Assembly: GCA_965279065.1 (NCBI GenBank)
Contig: OZ257134.1
Coordinates: 3,224,001 to 3,288,000, forward strand
DNA: 64,000 bases
Source: JAKAXS01 sp965279065
GTDB lineage: Bacteria; Pseudomonadota; Alphaproteobacteria; Rhizobiales; Hyphomicrobiaceae
Direction of reading: 5' to 3'
In this document: in pieces, positions 9,044-18,500 of the stretch
Layout: each line of letters starts with the position of its first letter
Position numbering within the stretch: position 1 is the stretch's first letter
Translations under genes and position numbers: made by a program
The notes under the pieces: generated by a model
The model's database searches: none
What the model saw: only the letters and a program-made list of their open reading frames with translations
Told to the model about the DNA's origin: nothing

Positions 9044-10567
9044 TCAGTACAGGCGTGTGGTGATCGCCTTTTGCTCGAGATAGTTAGAGAGCACGGCTTG
9101 ACCCATCTCGCGTCCCCATCCCGACTGCTTGTAGCCGCCGAACGGCAACGCAGCGTCGAAGACGTGATAGCAGTTGATCCACACGGTTCCAGCGCGCAGG
9201 CGATGAGCGATCGATTGGGCCAAGGCCGTGTTCGTCGACCAAACGCCGGCGGCGAGGCCATAGATCGAGTTGTTGGCCTCAGCGATGACGGCGTCATTGA
9301 GTTCATCGAAGGGCGTAGCGACGAGAACCGGACCGAAGATCTCTTCCTGTACCACCTTCATGCACGGCGTGGTGTTCACGAAAACTGTGGGAGGAACGAA
9401 GTAGCCGGCGCCGTTCGGTGCTTCGACCTTGCACAGCGTCGTTGCCCCTGACTCGCGGCCGGATTGGATGAAGCCGCGCACGCGGTCGAACTGGACCTGT
9501 GAGACGAGAGGTCCCATGTCGGTATCAGGGTCAAGTCCATGACCAAGCTTGATCTTTGCGGACTCAGCGACGATGCCGTCGACGACTTTGTCGAAGATGC
9601 TCTTGTGTACAAAGAGTCGCGAACCGGCATTGCAGCACTGCCCGTGATTGAAGAACACGGCGGCTGTCGCGCCGGGGATAGCCAAGTCCAGATCCGCATC
9701 GGGCAGGATGATGTTCGGCGACTTGCCACCAAGTTCGAGCGAAACTTTCTTCAAGTTCCCGGCTGAGGCCTTGACGATCAAGCGACCAACTTCCGTCGAA
9801 CCGGTAAACGCGACCTTATCCACATCAGGGTGTGCGGCGAGAGCGGCGCCGGCAGTCTCGCCAAATCCTGTCACGATGTTGACGACGCCCGGCGGCACTC
9901 CCGCTTCGAGCAGAAGTTCGCCGAGCCGTAGCGCAGACAGAGGCGTCTCTTCCGCAACTTTCAGAACGACGGTGCAGCCGGTGGTCAGTGCCGGAGCAAG
10001 CTTCCAGGCCGCCATCAACAGCGGGAAATTCCACGGTATGATCTGACCCACAACGCCGATCGGCTCGGGGCGCGTGGTCGAATAGAAGTTGACGCCCGGA
10101 GCGGCAAGTGCCGAGATCGGAATCGACTTCCCTTCGATCTTCGTCGCCCAACCCGACATGTAGTGAAACATGTCTGCCGACAGCGTCACGTCAGCCGCGC
10201 GCGCCACATGTTTCGGCTTACCATTATCGATCGCTTCGAGCGATGCCAGCTCATCGGCGTGCTGCAAGATCAGGTCACCGATGCGATGGATGATACGACC
10301 GCGCTCGGAAGGTGTCATCTTCGGCCAGACGCCCCCTTCGAATGCGGCGCGAGCTGCCTTAACGGCAAGGTCAACGTCGGCCGCGTCGCCCTCAGCGGCA
10401 TGCGCGATCACCTGCCCGGTCGCAGGATCACTGATTGGAAAAGTCTTGCCGGACAGCGCCGGCACCCAGCGTCCGTTGATCAGCATCGTACGCGGCTTCG
10501 CCAGCCACTCTTTCAATGACGGCGTCAGTTTCGCGCCGATCGACGAAAAGCTAGTTTGGATGTTCAT
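9044..10567 (-). CDS. NAD-dependent aldehyde dehydrogenase
   Basis: This is a full-length 507-residue member of the ALDH superfamily. It shows the cofactor region GFGETAG and FTGSTEVG, the general-base Glu in LELGGKSPN and the catalytic Cys in HGQCCNAGS. It resembles acetaldehyde- and betaine-aldehyde-type enzymes (AldA/ExaC-like) and would oxidise the aldehyde made by the PQQ alcohol dehydrogenases to the acid. GGAGG stands seven bases before the ATG. It lies between a glycerol-type aquaporin and pyruvate kinase on one strand behind a sigma54 promoter. Given glycolate oxidase and bhc genes nearby, glycolaldehyde to glycolate is an attractive but unproven reaction. Acetaldehyde or propanal are alternatives. 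Confidence 0.9.
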   Translation of the reverse strand: MNIQTSFSSIGAKLTPSLKEWLAKPRTMLINGRWVPALSGKTFPISDPATGQVIAHAAEGDAADVDLAVKAARAAFEGGVWPKMTPSERGRIIHRIGDLILQHADELASLEAIDNGKPKHVARAADVTLSADMFHYMSGWATKIEGKSIPISALAAPGVNFYSTTRPEPIGVVGQIIPWNFPLLMAAWKLAPALTTGCTVVLKVAEETPLSALRLGELLLEAGVPPGVVNIVTGFGETAGAALAAHPDVDKVAFTGSTEVGRLIVKASAGNLKKVSLELGGKSPNIILPDADLDLAIPGATAAVFFNHGQCCNAGSRLFVHKSIFDKVVDGIVAESAKIKLGHGLDPDTDMGPLVSQVQFDRVRGFIQSGRESGATTLCKVEAPNGAGYFVPPTVFVNTTPCMKVVQEEIFGPVLVATPFDELNDAVIAEANNSIYGLAAGVWSTNTALAQSIAHRLRAGTVWINCYHVFDAALPFGGYKQSGWGREMGQAVLSNYLEQKAITTRLY

Positions 10568-10608
10568 GTTATTTCCTCCGATGTTGGCTTTTTTCCAAGC
10601 CGCTTGCT

Positions 10609-10635
10609 CAACTGCAGCGTATGGTCACGCAGTTG
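10609..10635 (-). other. Hairpin between aquaporin and aldehyde dehydrogenase
   Basis: CAACTGC and GCAGTTG flank a 13-base loop in the intergenic region. It may adjust the relative amounts of the two products. Confidence 0.35.
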
Positions 10636-10676
10636 CCGTTTCAGAATTCAGAGTCTGGATCGTCCGTCTGACGGGA

Positions 10677-11396
10677 TCACGCGAGGCCGACGAACTTGGC
10701 CAAACCGATGGCCAGCACACCGCCCGCAATGGGGCCGGCGACTGGTACCCAGGAGTAAGACCAGTCGGAGTCGCCCTTCCCAACGATGGGCAGAAGCGCA
10801 TGCGCGACGCGCGGTCCGAAGTCACGTGCGGGATTGAGGGAAAAGCCAGTCGGGCCGCCCAGCGACAGGCCGATTCCCCAAACGAGGAACGCCACCATGA
10901 TTGGGCCTAGTACTCCGGCCGTTCCTACAGCCTTCGAGCCGATAGCAAGCACGACGAATACCAGCACAAACGTGCCGATCGCTTCGGTCAGCAAATTGGG
11001 ACCGGCGCGACGGATCGCCGGCGCCGTCGAAAAGCACGCGAGCTTGGTGCCCGCGCAGGCCGTCTTCTCCCAGTGGGGAAGATAGGCTGCCCAAACCAGC
11101 ACTGCGCCCAGGAACGCTCCAGCGAACTGTCCGGCGATATAAGGCCCCACGTTCTCCCAAGTTCCAGACGATACGGCCATCGCGATCGTCACGGCCGGAT
11201 TGAGATGCCCGTTTGATCCTGCCGCAAGGGCAACAACCACACCCGAGAGCACGGCGAAGGCCCAACCCGATGTGATAACGATCCATCCGCCGCCGTTGCC
11301 TTTAGAATTTGCCAAAAGCACGTTCGCGACAACGCCGTTTCCCAAGAGCACGAGTATCATCGTGCCAAGCAACTCACCTGTAAAAGCAGTAGACAT
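10677..11396 (-). CDS. Aquaglyceroporin (MIP family, GlpF-like)
   Basis: The 239-residue inner-membrane channel has six helices and both NPA boxes, at about 66-68 (LNPAV) and 188-190 (LNPARD). The Asp after the second box is the mark of glycerol-conducting rather than water-only channels. It would let small polyols such as glycerol or ethylene glycol, or uncharged short alcohols, cross the membrane. GGGGAGG lies seven bases before the ATG. It is the first gene behind a sigma54 promoter and is followed by aldehyde dehydrogenase, so its substrate is probably oxidised to an aldehyde nearby. Glycerol use is less likely because no glycerol kinase or glycerol-phosphate dehydrogenase is present in the window. 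Confidence 0.9.
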   Translation of the reverse strand: MSTAFTGELLGTMILVLLGNGVVANVLLANSKGNGGGWIVITSGWAFAVLSGVVVALAAGSNGHLNPAVTIAMAVSSGTWENVGPYIAGQFAGAFLGAVLVWAAYLPHWEKTACAGTKLACFSTAPAIRRAGPNLLTEAIGTFVLVFVVLAIGSKAVGTAGVLGPIMVAFLVWGIGLSLGGPTGFSLNPARDFGPRVAHALLPIVGKGDSDWSYSWVPVAGPIAGGVLAIGLAKFVGLA

Positions 11397-11499
11397 TTTC
11401 TATCCTCCCCAAGCGCTGATCACCCGGCGCATTTCTCGATCCCGAATCTTTCGCTCGGGCTCTCGCCGTTCTGTTCGACCTAGCAACCGCGCTCACTTT

Positions 11500-11514
11500 G
11501 CAACCGGCATGCCA
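11500..11514 (-). promoter_or_regulatory. Sigma54 promoter of the aquaporin operon
   Basis: On the minus strand TGGCATGCCGGTTGC followed by A matches the -24/-12 consensus with one change (T for C in the -24 box). It lies about 105 bases before the aquaporin start. Confidence 0.78.
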
Positions 11515-11604
11515 AGCGGTGGCAGGAGAAGGAGAAGACGCGAAGCAACCAAAAAACATAAACAAAGTCATCGAAGATCGACGATGGTCGCATTACGTTC
11601 GAGT

Positions 11605-11683
11605 AGCCAAAACTAATTGGCTATGTCAAAGTTGCGGGAGATAAAGACAAGCAAAGTCAGAGTTGTAACTAATTAGAACAACT
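11605..11683. promoter_or_regulatory. Two inverted repeats between the aquaporin operon and its activator
   Basis: AGCCAA-AACTAA-TTGGCT (11605-11622) and AGTTGT with ACAACT 11 bases apart (11661-11683) lie 90-170 bases upstream of the sigma54 promoter and just before the divergent activator gene. Both contain CTAATT. They are candidate binding sites for that activator and could also mediate its autoregulation. Confidence 0.45.
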
Positions 11684-11696
11684 GGTGTGGGGAGAG

Positions 11697-13550
11697 ATGC
11701 TGCAGAACAGAGGCGCAGGTGCCGCGCAAAAGCAGATCGCCGCCGGACACATCTTGCGGTCCTGGCAACGGTGCGAAAGTTCCGGGCTTGATGTGGCGAA
11801 GACCCGGAAAGTCGACTTGCTTTCAGAACGCGAGTTGCGTGACCGTCGGCAAGAGAACGAAGCGCTGCACCGTCAGAGCCGGTCCGAGCTTGAAGCGCTC
11901 CGCCGCGTAGCAGCGCGTCACGACAGTGTCGCGATCGTCGCCGACGCCGATGGCTTCATACTTGAGAGCATCGGCGCCGACGGATTCACGCAGCGAGCGT
12001 CTCAGGTTGCGCTCTGTGCGGGCGGTCTATGGTCGGAAAAGGCGCGGGGGACCAACGGCATTGGTGCCGTTCTCATGGAAATGAAGCCGCTTACTGTTCA
12101 AGGGTCGGAACACTATTTGGAACAGCACCGATTTCTGGATTGCGCCGCAGCTCCGATCATTAATCCGTGCGGCACCATCGCGGGTGTTCTCAACCTCTCC
12201 GCTCCGGCATCACGAGCTGGAACTCACGCCCTTGATCTTGTCGAACTGGCCGTCGATCAGATTGAGCACAGATTCTTCGATCAGCCCGCCAAAGATGCTC
12301 AGACATTGCGCGTCCACACCGATCCCCAACTGCTCGGGACCGTTCACGAAGCTATCCTCGTATTCAATGCCAACCGCTTGTGCGCGGCCAACCGGCACGC
12401 GATTTCCCTCCTTGGGTTGAGTTGGGAGGGCGTCGGGTCCATTTTCTTCAATCAGCTGTTCGACATTTCGAAAGGTTCGATCGACGCCATCCGCAGTTCT
12501 GGTCGTATCCGGGATCGGTCGGGGCAACTTCTTTACTGCACGCATGATGCCCCTCCTCTGAAGGTTTATGCGGTTCCCGCAGGCGTAGGTGTGCAGCAAA
12601 AGGCATCAAAACCCATATTCGATGTCGCTACGCTCAAAGATGTCGAACGGGCCAACCGAGTCCTGTCCTCAGGCCTGCCAGCTCTCGTTACGGGCGAAAC
12701 GGGTTGCGGGAAGGAAATGTTCTCGCGCCAAGTTCATGCCCTCTCGGCGCGCGCGAACGCGCCCTTCGTCGCTGTCAACTGCGCAGCGCTTCCCGAAACG
12801 CTGATCGAGTCCGAACTATTCGGCTACGAGGAAGGCGCCTTCACCGGTGCGCGAAAGAAGGGCTCCAAAGGCCTCCTGAGAGAAGCAGACGGGGGGTTCC
12901 TCCTACTTGACGAAATCGGCGACATGCCCTTGCCGATGCAGGCGCGGCTGCTTCGCGTCCTGCAAGATCGGGAAATCACTCCGCTTGGAACCAGTCAAAG
13001 CGTGCGCGTGGACTTCTCCCTCATTTGTGCCACGCACCGCAATCTGCCGGAGATGGTTGCAGCCGGAAAATTCCGCCAAGACCTGTACTATCGAATCTCA
13101 CAGTTTCACGTTCACCTTCTCCCGCTACGTGAGCGGACTGATCTGCCTCGCGTTATAGACCAGCACTGGCAGCAGATAAGTTCAGGGGACCCGGCCTACA
13201 GCCTTGCCCGCGAAACGGCAGAGCTGCTGGCAGCCTACAAGTGGCCCGGCAACTATCGTCAACTGGCTGGGACCTTCCGGGCGATGCTTGCCTTGGCCGA
13301 GCCGTTTATGCCCGTGCAGCCGAGCGCGCTACCGTCCGATATTCTGTCGTCCATAACCGAGACTGATCCCGACCAGATTGAGGATGCGTCGGCTCCACAC
13401 CAACGAGATTTCGACCAGATGACGTGCGATATCTTGAAGGGAGCTTTAGAGCGGAACGGTGGAAATATCTCACGAGCCGCCCGCAGCCTGGGGATATCGA
13501 GGGGTACGTTCTACCGAAGGCTGATGCGCTCATCCTGGTACGCTCACTGA
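11697..13550 (+). CDS. Sigma54-dependent activator, AcoR type
   Basis: The 617-residue regulator has an N-terminal GAF-like sensor (about 60-195), a PAS-like middle region, and an AAA+ domain with Walker A GETGCGKE (333-340). The sigma54-contact loop GAFTGA (380-385) and Walker B LLLDEIGD follow, and a Fis-type helix-turn-helix ends the protein (ISRAARSLGISRGTFYRRL). All activating motifs are intact. The ATG at 11697 is preceded closely by GGGGAG; a GTG at 11685 is an alternative. The gene diverges from the aquaporin / aldehyde dehydrogenase / pyk operon, whose promoter is sigma54-type, so that operon is its likely target. The inducer is probably a small alcohol, aldehyde or diol, by analogy with AcoR. 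Confidence 0.88.
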   Translation: MLQNRGAGAAQKQIAAGHILRSWQRCESSGLDVAKTRKVDLLSERELRDRRQENEALHRQSRSELEALRRVAARHDSVAIVADADGFILESIGADGFTQRASQVALCAGGLWSEKARGTNGIGAVLMEMKPLTVQGSEHYLEQHRFLDCAAAPIINPCGTIAGVLNLSAPASRAGTHALDLVELAVDQIEHRFFDQPAKDAQTLRVHTDPQLLGTVHEAILVFNANRLCAANRHAISLLGLSWEGVGSIFFNQLFDISKGSIDAIRSSGRIRDRSGQLLYCTHDAPPLKVYAVPAGVGVQQKASKPIFDVATLKDVERANRVLSSGLPALVTGETGCGKEMFSRQVHALSARANAPFVAVNCAALPETLIESELFGYEEGAFTGARKKGSKGLLREADGGFLLLDEIGDMPLPMQARLLRVLQDREITPLGTSQSVRVDFSLICATHRNLPEMVAAGKFRQDLYYRISQFHVHLLPLRERTDLPRVIDQHWQQISSGDPAYSLARETAELLAAYKWPGNYRQLAGTFRAMLALAEPFMPVQPSALPSDILSSITETDPDQIEDASAPHQRDFDQMTCDILKGALERNGGNISRAARSLGISRGTFYRRLMRSSWYAH

Positions 13551-13581
13551 CGAGCTGACAGTGCGGGTCGGGAAACTCAAG

Positions 13582-14400
13582 ATGCGCGATCAGAGCGAGA
13601 GGGGAGACGAAACGAGCGGTCAAAGTGGATCCGTGCAATCGGTCGACCGGGCCCTGACGATCCTTGAGTTGTTGGCCGAGTACCCTTGCGGGCTTCGGTT
13701 GAAGGATTTGGCAGAGCGCGCGGGACTCGCCCCATCGACCGCACATCGCCTGCTCACCACGATGTCGGAGAAGCGATTCGTTCAGTTCGACCGATTGAGC
13801 AACTCGTGGCGTGTTGGACGTCAAAGCTTCACCGTAGGCGCGGCGTTCATCCGGCAATTTAGCTATGTGTCCCAGGCGATGCCTGCTCTGAAACATCTCA
13901 GGGATCGGACGCGTGAAACCGTCAGCCTTGCCGTCGCGGACGGAGACCAGGTGATCGTCATCGCGCAACTTGAGAGCCGGGTATCGACGAGATCCGTGGG
14001 CAGGCCTGGCCAACGTGCAGCGCTGGCTTCAACGGCACTCGGTAAGGCGATTCTCGCCCACTACTGCGACGATGATATTCTTTCCGTTGCACGCAGCATT
14101 CTCGATCAAGACGCTAGCGGCACGCCACTCGAAAGAGTGCGCACCCTCCTACAGGAATTACATGAGATTCGACTGCGAGGTTGGGCGCTCCACGACGAAA
14201 AGTTTGTCGCCGGGTTGAGGTGCGCCGCTTCAGCAATCTACAATGAGCATGCTGAGCCCTTGGCGGCTATCTCCGCCTCCGGACCGAGTATACGTATTTC
14301 GAGCGATGATCTTACGACACTTGGCGCAGCCGTCGCGAGCATGGCCCAACAGATCACCAACGAGATTGGCGGAAAGCTTCCGCGAAATCGCGAGTGCTAG
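13582..14400 (+). CDS. bhcR: IclR-family regulator, BhcR-like
   Basis: The 272-residue protein has a winged helix near its start (SVDRALTILELLAEYP, then LAPSTAHRLLTTM) followed by an IclR effector domain. It resembles BhcR, the glyoxylate-sensing IclR protein that controls the beta-hydroxyaspartate cycle. The assignment rests on family and on the glc-bhc genes beside it, which are read toward it. Start choice: the ATG has GGGAA eight bases upstream; a GTG at 13561 is possible. The gene follows the sigma54 activator by about 30 bases on the same strand. Its stop codon overlaps the glcF stop tail to tail. Confidence 0.75.
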   Translation: MRDQSERGDETSGQSGSVQSVDRALTILELLAEYPCGLRLKDLAERAGLAPSTAHRLLTTMSEKRFVQFDRLSNSWRVGRQSFTVGAAFIRQFSYVSQAMPALKHLRDRTRETVSLAVADGDQVIVIAQLESRVSTRSVGRPGQRAALASTALGKAILAHYCDDDILSVARSILDQDASGTPLERVRTLLQELHEIRLRGWALHDEKFVAGLRCAASAIYNEHAEPLAAISASGPSIRISSDDLTTLGAAVASMAQQITNEIGGKLPRNREC

Positions 14401-15725
14401 CGTTGATCGGTACTATGTCGTGCGCAATCGTTTTGGCGCAGAGTGCCAAGCGCAGGCGGGCGCGGTCCGCCCGTGGCCCAATCGACAAGCTCAACCGTGT
14501 GAACGATCGGGACGTCGGTGCCCGATCCTATCTGCATCATGCAGCCGATATTTCCCGCAGCTATGATGTCGGCATTGGTGTTTTGAAGATTGGCGACCTT
14601 TCGCTCCTTCAAACGAGACGAGATTTCGGGCTGCGTTAGATTATACGTGCCAGCCGACCCACAGCACAGATGCGCCTCTTTGGGCTCAGTGACTTTGAAG
14701 CCGGTTCTGGTCAGAAGCGCTTTGGGCAAGGTTTTGATCTGCTGGCCGTGCTGCAGGGAACATGCTGCATGATACGCGACCTTGATATCCTCGCCAATTT
14801 CTACCGGCCGTAGATCGAGCTGCTGCAGAACCTCGACGACGTCCTTGGCGATTTTCGAAACGCGCTCCGCATCCTTGGCAATCGCGTGATTTTTGAACAT
14901 GTAGCCATAGTCTTTTACGGTCGTACCACAGCCCGAAGTATTGATCACGACCGCGTCAAGGCCCTCGCCGTCCATCTCGCTCGCCCATGCGCGTACATTG
15001 CGTTCAGCGAATTTGTGGCTTTGCTTCTCCTTGCCCATGTGATGCGTGAGGGCGCCGCAGCATCCTGCACCCTCTGCTACGACAACCTCACAACCATGCC
15101 GTGTTAGAACGCGTATGGTCGCGTCATTGATGTCGGTATTGAGTGCCCGCTGTGCGCAACCGGTCATCAGTGCAACCCTCAATCGGCGATGACCTTCCGC
15201 GTGAAATACCTGTGGCCTGTCATTCGCTGAAGGCCTAGGGAGCTTGCGGGGTGCGAGCGCGATCGCGGCCCGGAGCCGCTGCGGCAAGAAACGCGCGATT
15301 GGCCTGACCATGACGCCCGCGATAATCGCCAGTCGAAACAACGTGGGATTGGGCAGCACTAAGGCGAACATCCACCTCAAGGCGCGATCGGCGACGGGAC
15401 GCTTATAGTTCTGTTCCACGTACGCGCGCGCGTGATCGATAAGATGCATGTAGTTGACGCCGGACGGGCACGTCGTCATGCACGCAAGGCATGAGAGACA
15501 ACGGTCCAGGTGCCTCACCGTATTCGCATCCGGTTTTCCCCCACCTTCGAGCATCCCTTTGATCAGGTAAATGCGGCCACGGGGCGAATCCAACTCGTCG
15601 CCAAGTAACGCATAGGTCGGGCAGGTTGCAGTGCAAAAGCCACAATGAACGCAATTGCGGATTATGCGTCCCGAACCGGCGAGCGCGCTGTTTGCCGGCT
15701 GATTGGCCGCGAGAGGTGTCTGCAT
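14397..15725 (-). CDS. glcF: Glycolate oxidase iron-sulfur subunit
   Basis: The 442-residue protein has two ferredoxin-like clusters, with cysteines 25, 28, 31, 35 and 76, 79, 82, 86 (CVHCGFCTATCP and CLSCLACMTTCP). Two CCG domains follow that bind further Fe-S or haem. With GlcD and GlcE it forms the membrane-associated glycolate oxidase that turns glycolate into glyoxylate and feeds electrons to quinone. The start at 15725 is supported by one-base overlap with the glcE stop (TGATG). A much longer upstream frame is antisense-type sequence over glcE. It is the last gene of the bhcABCD-glcDEF run. Confidence 0.92.
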   Translation of the reverse strand: MQTPLAANQPANSALAGSGRIIRNCVHCGFCTATCPTYALLGDELDSPRGRIYLIKGMLEGGGKPDANTVRHLDRCLSCLACMTTCPSGVNYMHLIDHARAYVEQNYKRPVADRALRWMFALVLPNPTLFRLAIIAGVMVRPIARFLPQRLRAAIALAPRKLPRPSANDRPQVFHAEGHRRLRVALMTGCAQRALNTDINDATIRVLTRHGCEVVVAEGAGCCGALTHHMGKEKQSHKFAERNVRAWASEMDGEGLDAVVINTSGCGTTVKDYGYMFKNHAIAKDAERVSKIAKDVVEVLQQLDLRPVEIGEDIKVAYHAACSLQHGQQIKTLPKALLTRTGFKVTEPKEAHLCCGSAGTYNLTQPEISSRLKERKVANLQNTNADIIAAGNIGCMMQIGSGTDVPIVHTVELVDWATGGPRPPALGTLRQNDCARHSTDQR

Positions 15726-16948
15726 CACAAATCCTCGCGAACGCGACCGCGGTTGAAAATCATCAATGGATCGAAGCTTTGGCGCACACGAGCAGTTAGT
15801 GCAGCGAGCGACGGTGCCTGAGGCTGGAAGACGTCCACGCTCATGCGAAAGGCGTCGCTTGCACGGACAAGCGTCGCATGTCCTCCCCACCGCGCAAGTT
15901 CGTCGCGTATTGCAATGGCTGAATCGGAATCCTCTCCCTCCAGCACCAACCAAACGAGTCCGCCGGCCCAATCGTAATAATGGGCTTTAATCGCTAACTC
16001 GCGCTCCAAGAGGCCTGCAACCAACCTGCAGCCGTTCGCTGGCGCCGTCGAAATCCGCCAAACAGTTCCCGGCAAACCACGCAGCGGCCCCACATCCCTG
16101 ATCGACGACCAAAACGCCTTCGACGAAAGTCCATTGAGCACCTTGTACTCACGATTTCCGCCCAACTCCCGTCTCAACTTCAAGGTTCGGTCGCCAACGG
16201 AGACCTCAGGCCCCTCGATCCTGAAACAAGTCAGCGCCCTCCCGTGCAGCCTGTTTACGCTTGAGACGGCTGCCAACGCCGCATTGGCTGGAATATGCGC
16301 TAAAGATGAAACCTCCAGGGACAGACCCGATGCACGAGTCAGTGCAGAGATCGCAGTCGCATCATCCCAATCGGTGACCAAAACAGTGCTTTCGCTCGGG
16401 GCTTTCGGAAGCGTCTTCAGTGTCACTTCCGTCAAGATGCCGAGTGTGCCGAAGGAACCTGCCATCAGTTTCGATAAGTCGTAGCCAGTGACATTCTTCA
16501 TCACCCGCCCGCCGGACTGAAAAATCTCACCCCGGCCGTTAACCGCGCGAAAACCAAGGAGGTGATCGCGGGCGGCGCCGACCTTGATACGGCGTGGGCC
16601 GCTGGCGTTCACAGACACAAGCCCGCCTAGTGTCGATTGGGATCCGTCCCGTTCATAGAGCGCGGCATGACTGAGCGGTTCGAAGGCAAGTTCCTGGCCG
16701 TGTAGATCCAGCTGCTCCGTGATTTCGGTAAGCGGCGTTCCGACGCGTGCCGAAATCACGAGTTCCTCGGGCTCGTAAAGCGTAATGCCGCTTAGCCCTT
16801 TCAGCGAAACTTCGTTTACCGACGAAGCCGGCCGGCCCAGTCCCAGTCGGGTGTTACCGCCGGAGATGCTCAGCGGTTCTTGGCGATCGGCCGAAGCCTT
16901 AACGAGTTGGACGATATCGTCCTCGTTGCGGGGACTGAAGCAATTCAT
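15725..16948 (-). CDS. glcE: Glycolate oxidase FAD-binding subunit GlcE
   Basis: This 407-residue FAD-binding type-4 protein shows the flavin segments ISGGNTRLGLGR and GGLVSVNASGPRR and the typical GGRVMKNVTGYDLSKLMAGS. It is one of the two flavoprotein subunits of glycolate oxidase. I chose the ATG at 16948 because it sits four bases after the glcD stop and gives a normal GlcE length. The longer frame to 17080 would run into glcD. Translation is probably coupled with glcD before it and glcF after it. Confidence 0.9.
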   Translation of the reverse strand: MNCFSPRNEDDIVQLVKASADRQEPLSISGGNTRLGLGRPASSVNEVSLKGLSGITLYEPEELVISARVGTPLTEITEQLDLHGQELAFEPLSHAALYERDGSQSTLGGLVSVNASGPRRIKVGAARDHLLGFRAVNGRGEIFQSGGRVMKNVTGYDLSKLMAGSFGTLGILTEVTLKTLPKAPSESTVLVTDWDDATAISALTRASGLSLEVSSLAHIPANAALAAVSSVNRLHGRALTCFRIEGPEVSVGDRTLKLRRELGGNREYKVLNGLSSKAFWSSIRDVGPLRGLPGTVWRISTAPANGCRLVAGLLERELAIKAHYYDWAGGLVWLVLEGEDSDSAIAIRDELARWGGHATLVRASDAFRMSVDVFQPQAPSLAALTARVRQSFDPLMIFNRGRVREDL

Positions 16949-16952
16949 ACCA

Positions 16953-18434
16953 CTACATTCTCGGGAGATCGGGAAACGGTAGCTTCCCGCGAACGACGTG
17001 CATCCGTCCCAACTCCGCGCATCGATGCAGCGTTGGAAAAACTTTCCCCGGGTTGAGCCGTTGCTTGGGATCGAACGCACATTTTACGCGCTGCTGCTGC
17101 TTTAGGTCGTCCTCGTTGAACATGAGCGGCATGAGATCACGCTTCTCGACACCGACGCCATGCTCACCAGTCAGCACGCCCCCGACCTCGACACACAATC
17201 GAAGGATATCACCACCGAAAGCTTCCGCCCTTTCGATGTCGCCGGCTTTGTCGGCATCGTAAAGGATCAGTGGATGCAGGTTGCCGTCGCCGGCGTGAAA
17301 AACATTGGCCACTCGCAGCCCGTGAAACTCAGACAGGTCACGCATGCGTTGCAAAACATAAGACAGCCGATTGCGGGGAATGGTGCCGTCCATGCAGAGG
17401 TAGTCCGGCCCGATTGCGCCGACAGCAGGAAAGGCGTTTTTGCGTCCGGCCCAAAACAGCAGACGTTCGTCCTCGCATCGCGAAACCCTGATGCAGCTCG
17501 CGCCTGCACCGTCCGCGATCTTGGACACAGCTTCGATTAGGCAATCCACCTCCGATGTCGTGCCGTCTATCTCACACAACACCAGCGCTTTGACGTCCCT
17601 CGGGTAGCCGCAATGCTGAAAATCGTCTGCGGCGTTGATAGCCAACTCGTCCATCATTTCCAGACCTGCAGGAATGATACCGGAACCGATGATACTACTC
17701 ACGCAATCCGCGGCGGACTCGCAGGTTGCGAATCCCATCAGGACGCAACACTTGTGCTCGGGCTCCTTCAGGATCCGTACGGTCACCTCTGTGATAACAC
17801 CTAAGAGGCCCTCTGACCCCGTCAGGAGGCCCATGAAGTCGTAGAGTTCTGAGTCGAGATGTTTGCCACCCAGCCTGATCTCCGTGCCGTCCATCAGAAC
17901 GACCTGCAGACCAAGTAGGTTGTTCGTCGTGAGGCCATATTTGAGACAGTGAACACCGCCGGAATTCTCGCCAACGTTCCCGCCGATCGAGCATGCGATT
18001 TGCGAGGACGGATCGGGTGCGTAATAGAACCCTTCCTGTTCAACGGCTCGCGTGATCGCAAGATTGGTGACGCCAGGCTGAACAGTTACGGCGCGGTTGG
18101 CATAGTCGATCTCGATGATCCTGTTGAACTTACCCATGCCCAAAAGGATGCCGTCTTCGAGCGGAAGCGAGCCTCCGGACAGGGACGTGCCTGCGCCACG
18201 CGGAACGACTTTGACGTTCATTGCATTCGCCAGCGCAAGGACGGCCGACACCTGCAACACTGTTTCAGGCAGCACCACCACCAAAGGCAACTGACGGTAC
18301 ATAGTCAACGCATCGCACTCATACGCGCGGAGCTCGGACTCCGCGATAATCACGCTCTCCACAGGAAGGATTTTCAGCAAGCGCTCAATCAACAATTGCC
18401 TGTCATTCATGATGCCGTCTTCTGCGGCGGGCAT
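16953..18434 (-). CDS. glcD: Glycolate oxidase catalytic subunit GlcD
   Basis: The product (493 residues, or 485 from the ATG at 18410) is a FAD-linked oxidase of the GlcD/D-lactate dehydrogenase family. It has the FAD-binding PRGAGTSLSGG and the metal or substrate histidines of NVFHAGDGNLHPL and GGVLTGEHGVG. It oxidises glycolate at the inner face of the membrane. Neither start has a strong ribosome binding site. A GC hairpin lies in the 66 bases after bhcD. Placing glycolate oxidase behind bhcABCD supplies glyoxylate directly to the cycle. Confidence 0.92.
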   Translation of the reverse strand: MPAAEDGIMNDRQLLIERLLKILPVESVIIAESELRAYECDALTMYRQLPLVVVLPETVLQVSAVLALANAMNVKVVPRGAGTSLSGGSLPLEDGILLGMGKFNRIIEIDYANRAVTVQPGVTNLAITRAVEQEGFYYAPDPSSQIACSIGGNVGENSGGVHCLKYGLTTNNLLGLQVVLMDGTEIRLGGKHLDSELYDFMGLLTGSEGLLGVITEVTVRILKEPEHKCCVLMGFATCESAADCVSSIIGSGIIPAGLEMMDELAINAADDFQHCGYPRDVKALVLCEIDGTTSEVDCLIEAVSKIADGAGASCIRVSRCEDERLLFWAGRKNAFPAVGAIGPDYLCMDGTIPRNRLSYVLQRMRDLSEFHGLRVANVFHAGDGNLHPLILYDADKAGDIERAEAFGGDILRLCVEVGGVLTGEHGVGVEKRDLMPLMFNEDDLKQQQRVKCAFDPKQRLNPGKVFPTLHRCAELGRMHVVRGKLPFPDLPRM

Positions 18435-18471
18435 GGAAAGTGTCACGAGCGCACCCCGATGAATTTCTCGA

Positions 18472-18488
18472 CCGGCGCACCGCGCCGG
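18472..18488 (-). other. GC hairpin between bhcD and glcD
   Basis: CCGGCGC and GCGCCGG form a 7-bp stem with a 3-base loop, 12 bases after the bhcD stop. No T-run follows, so processing, stabilisation or attenuation is more likely than full termination. Confidence 0.4.
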
Positions 18489-18500
18489 CGATGCTTTCAC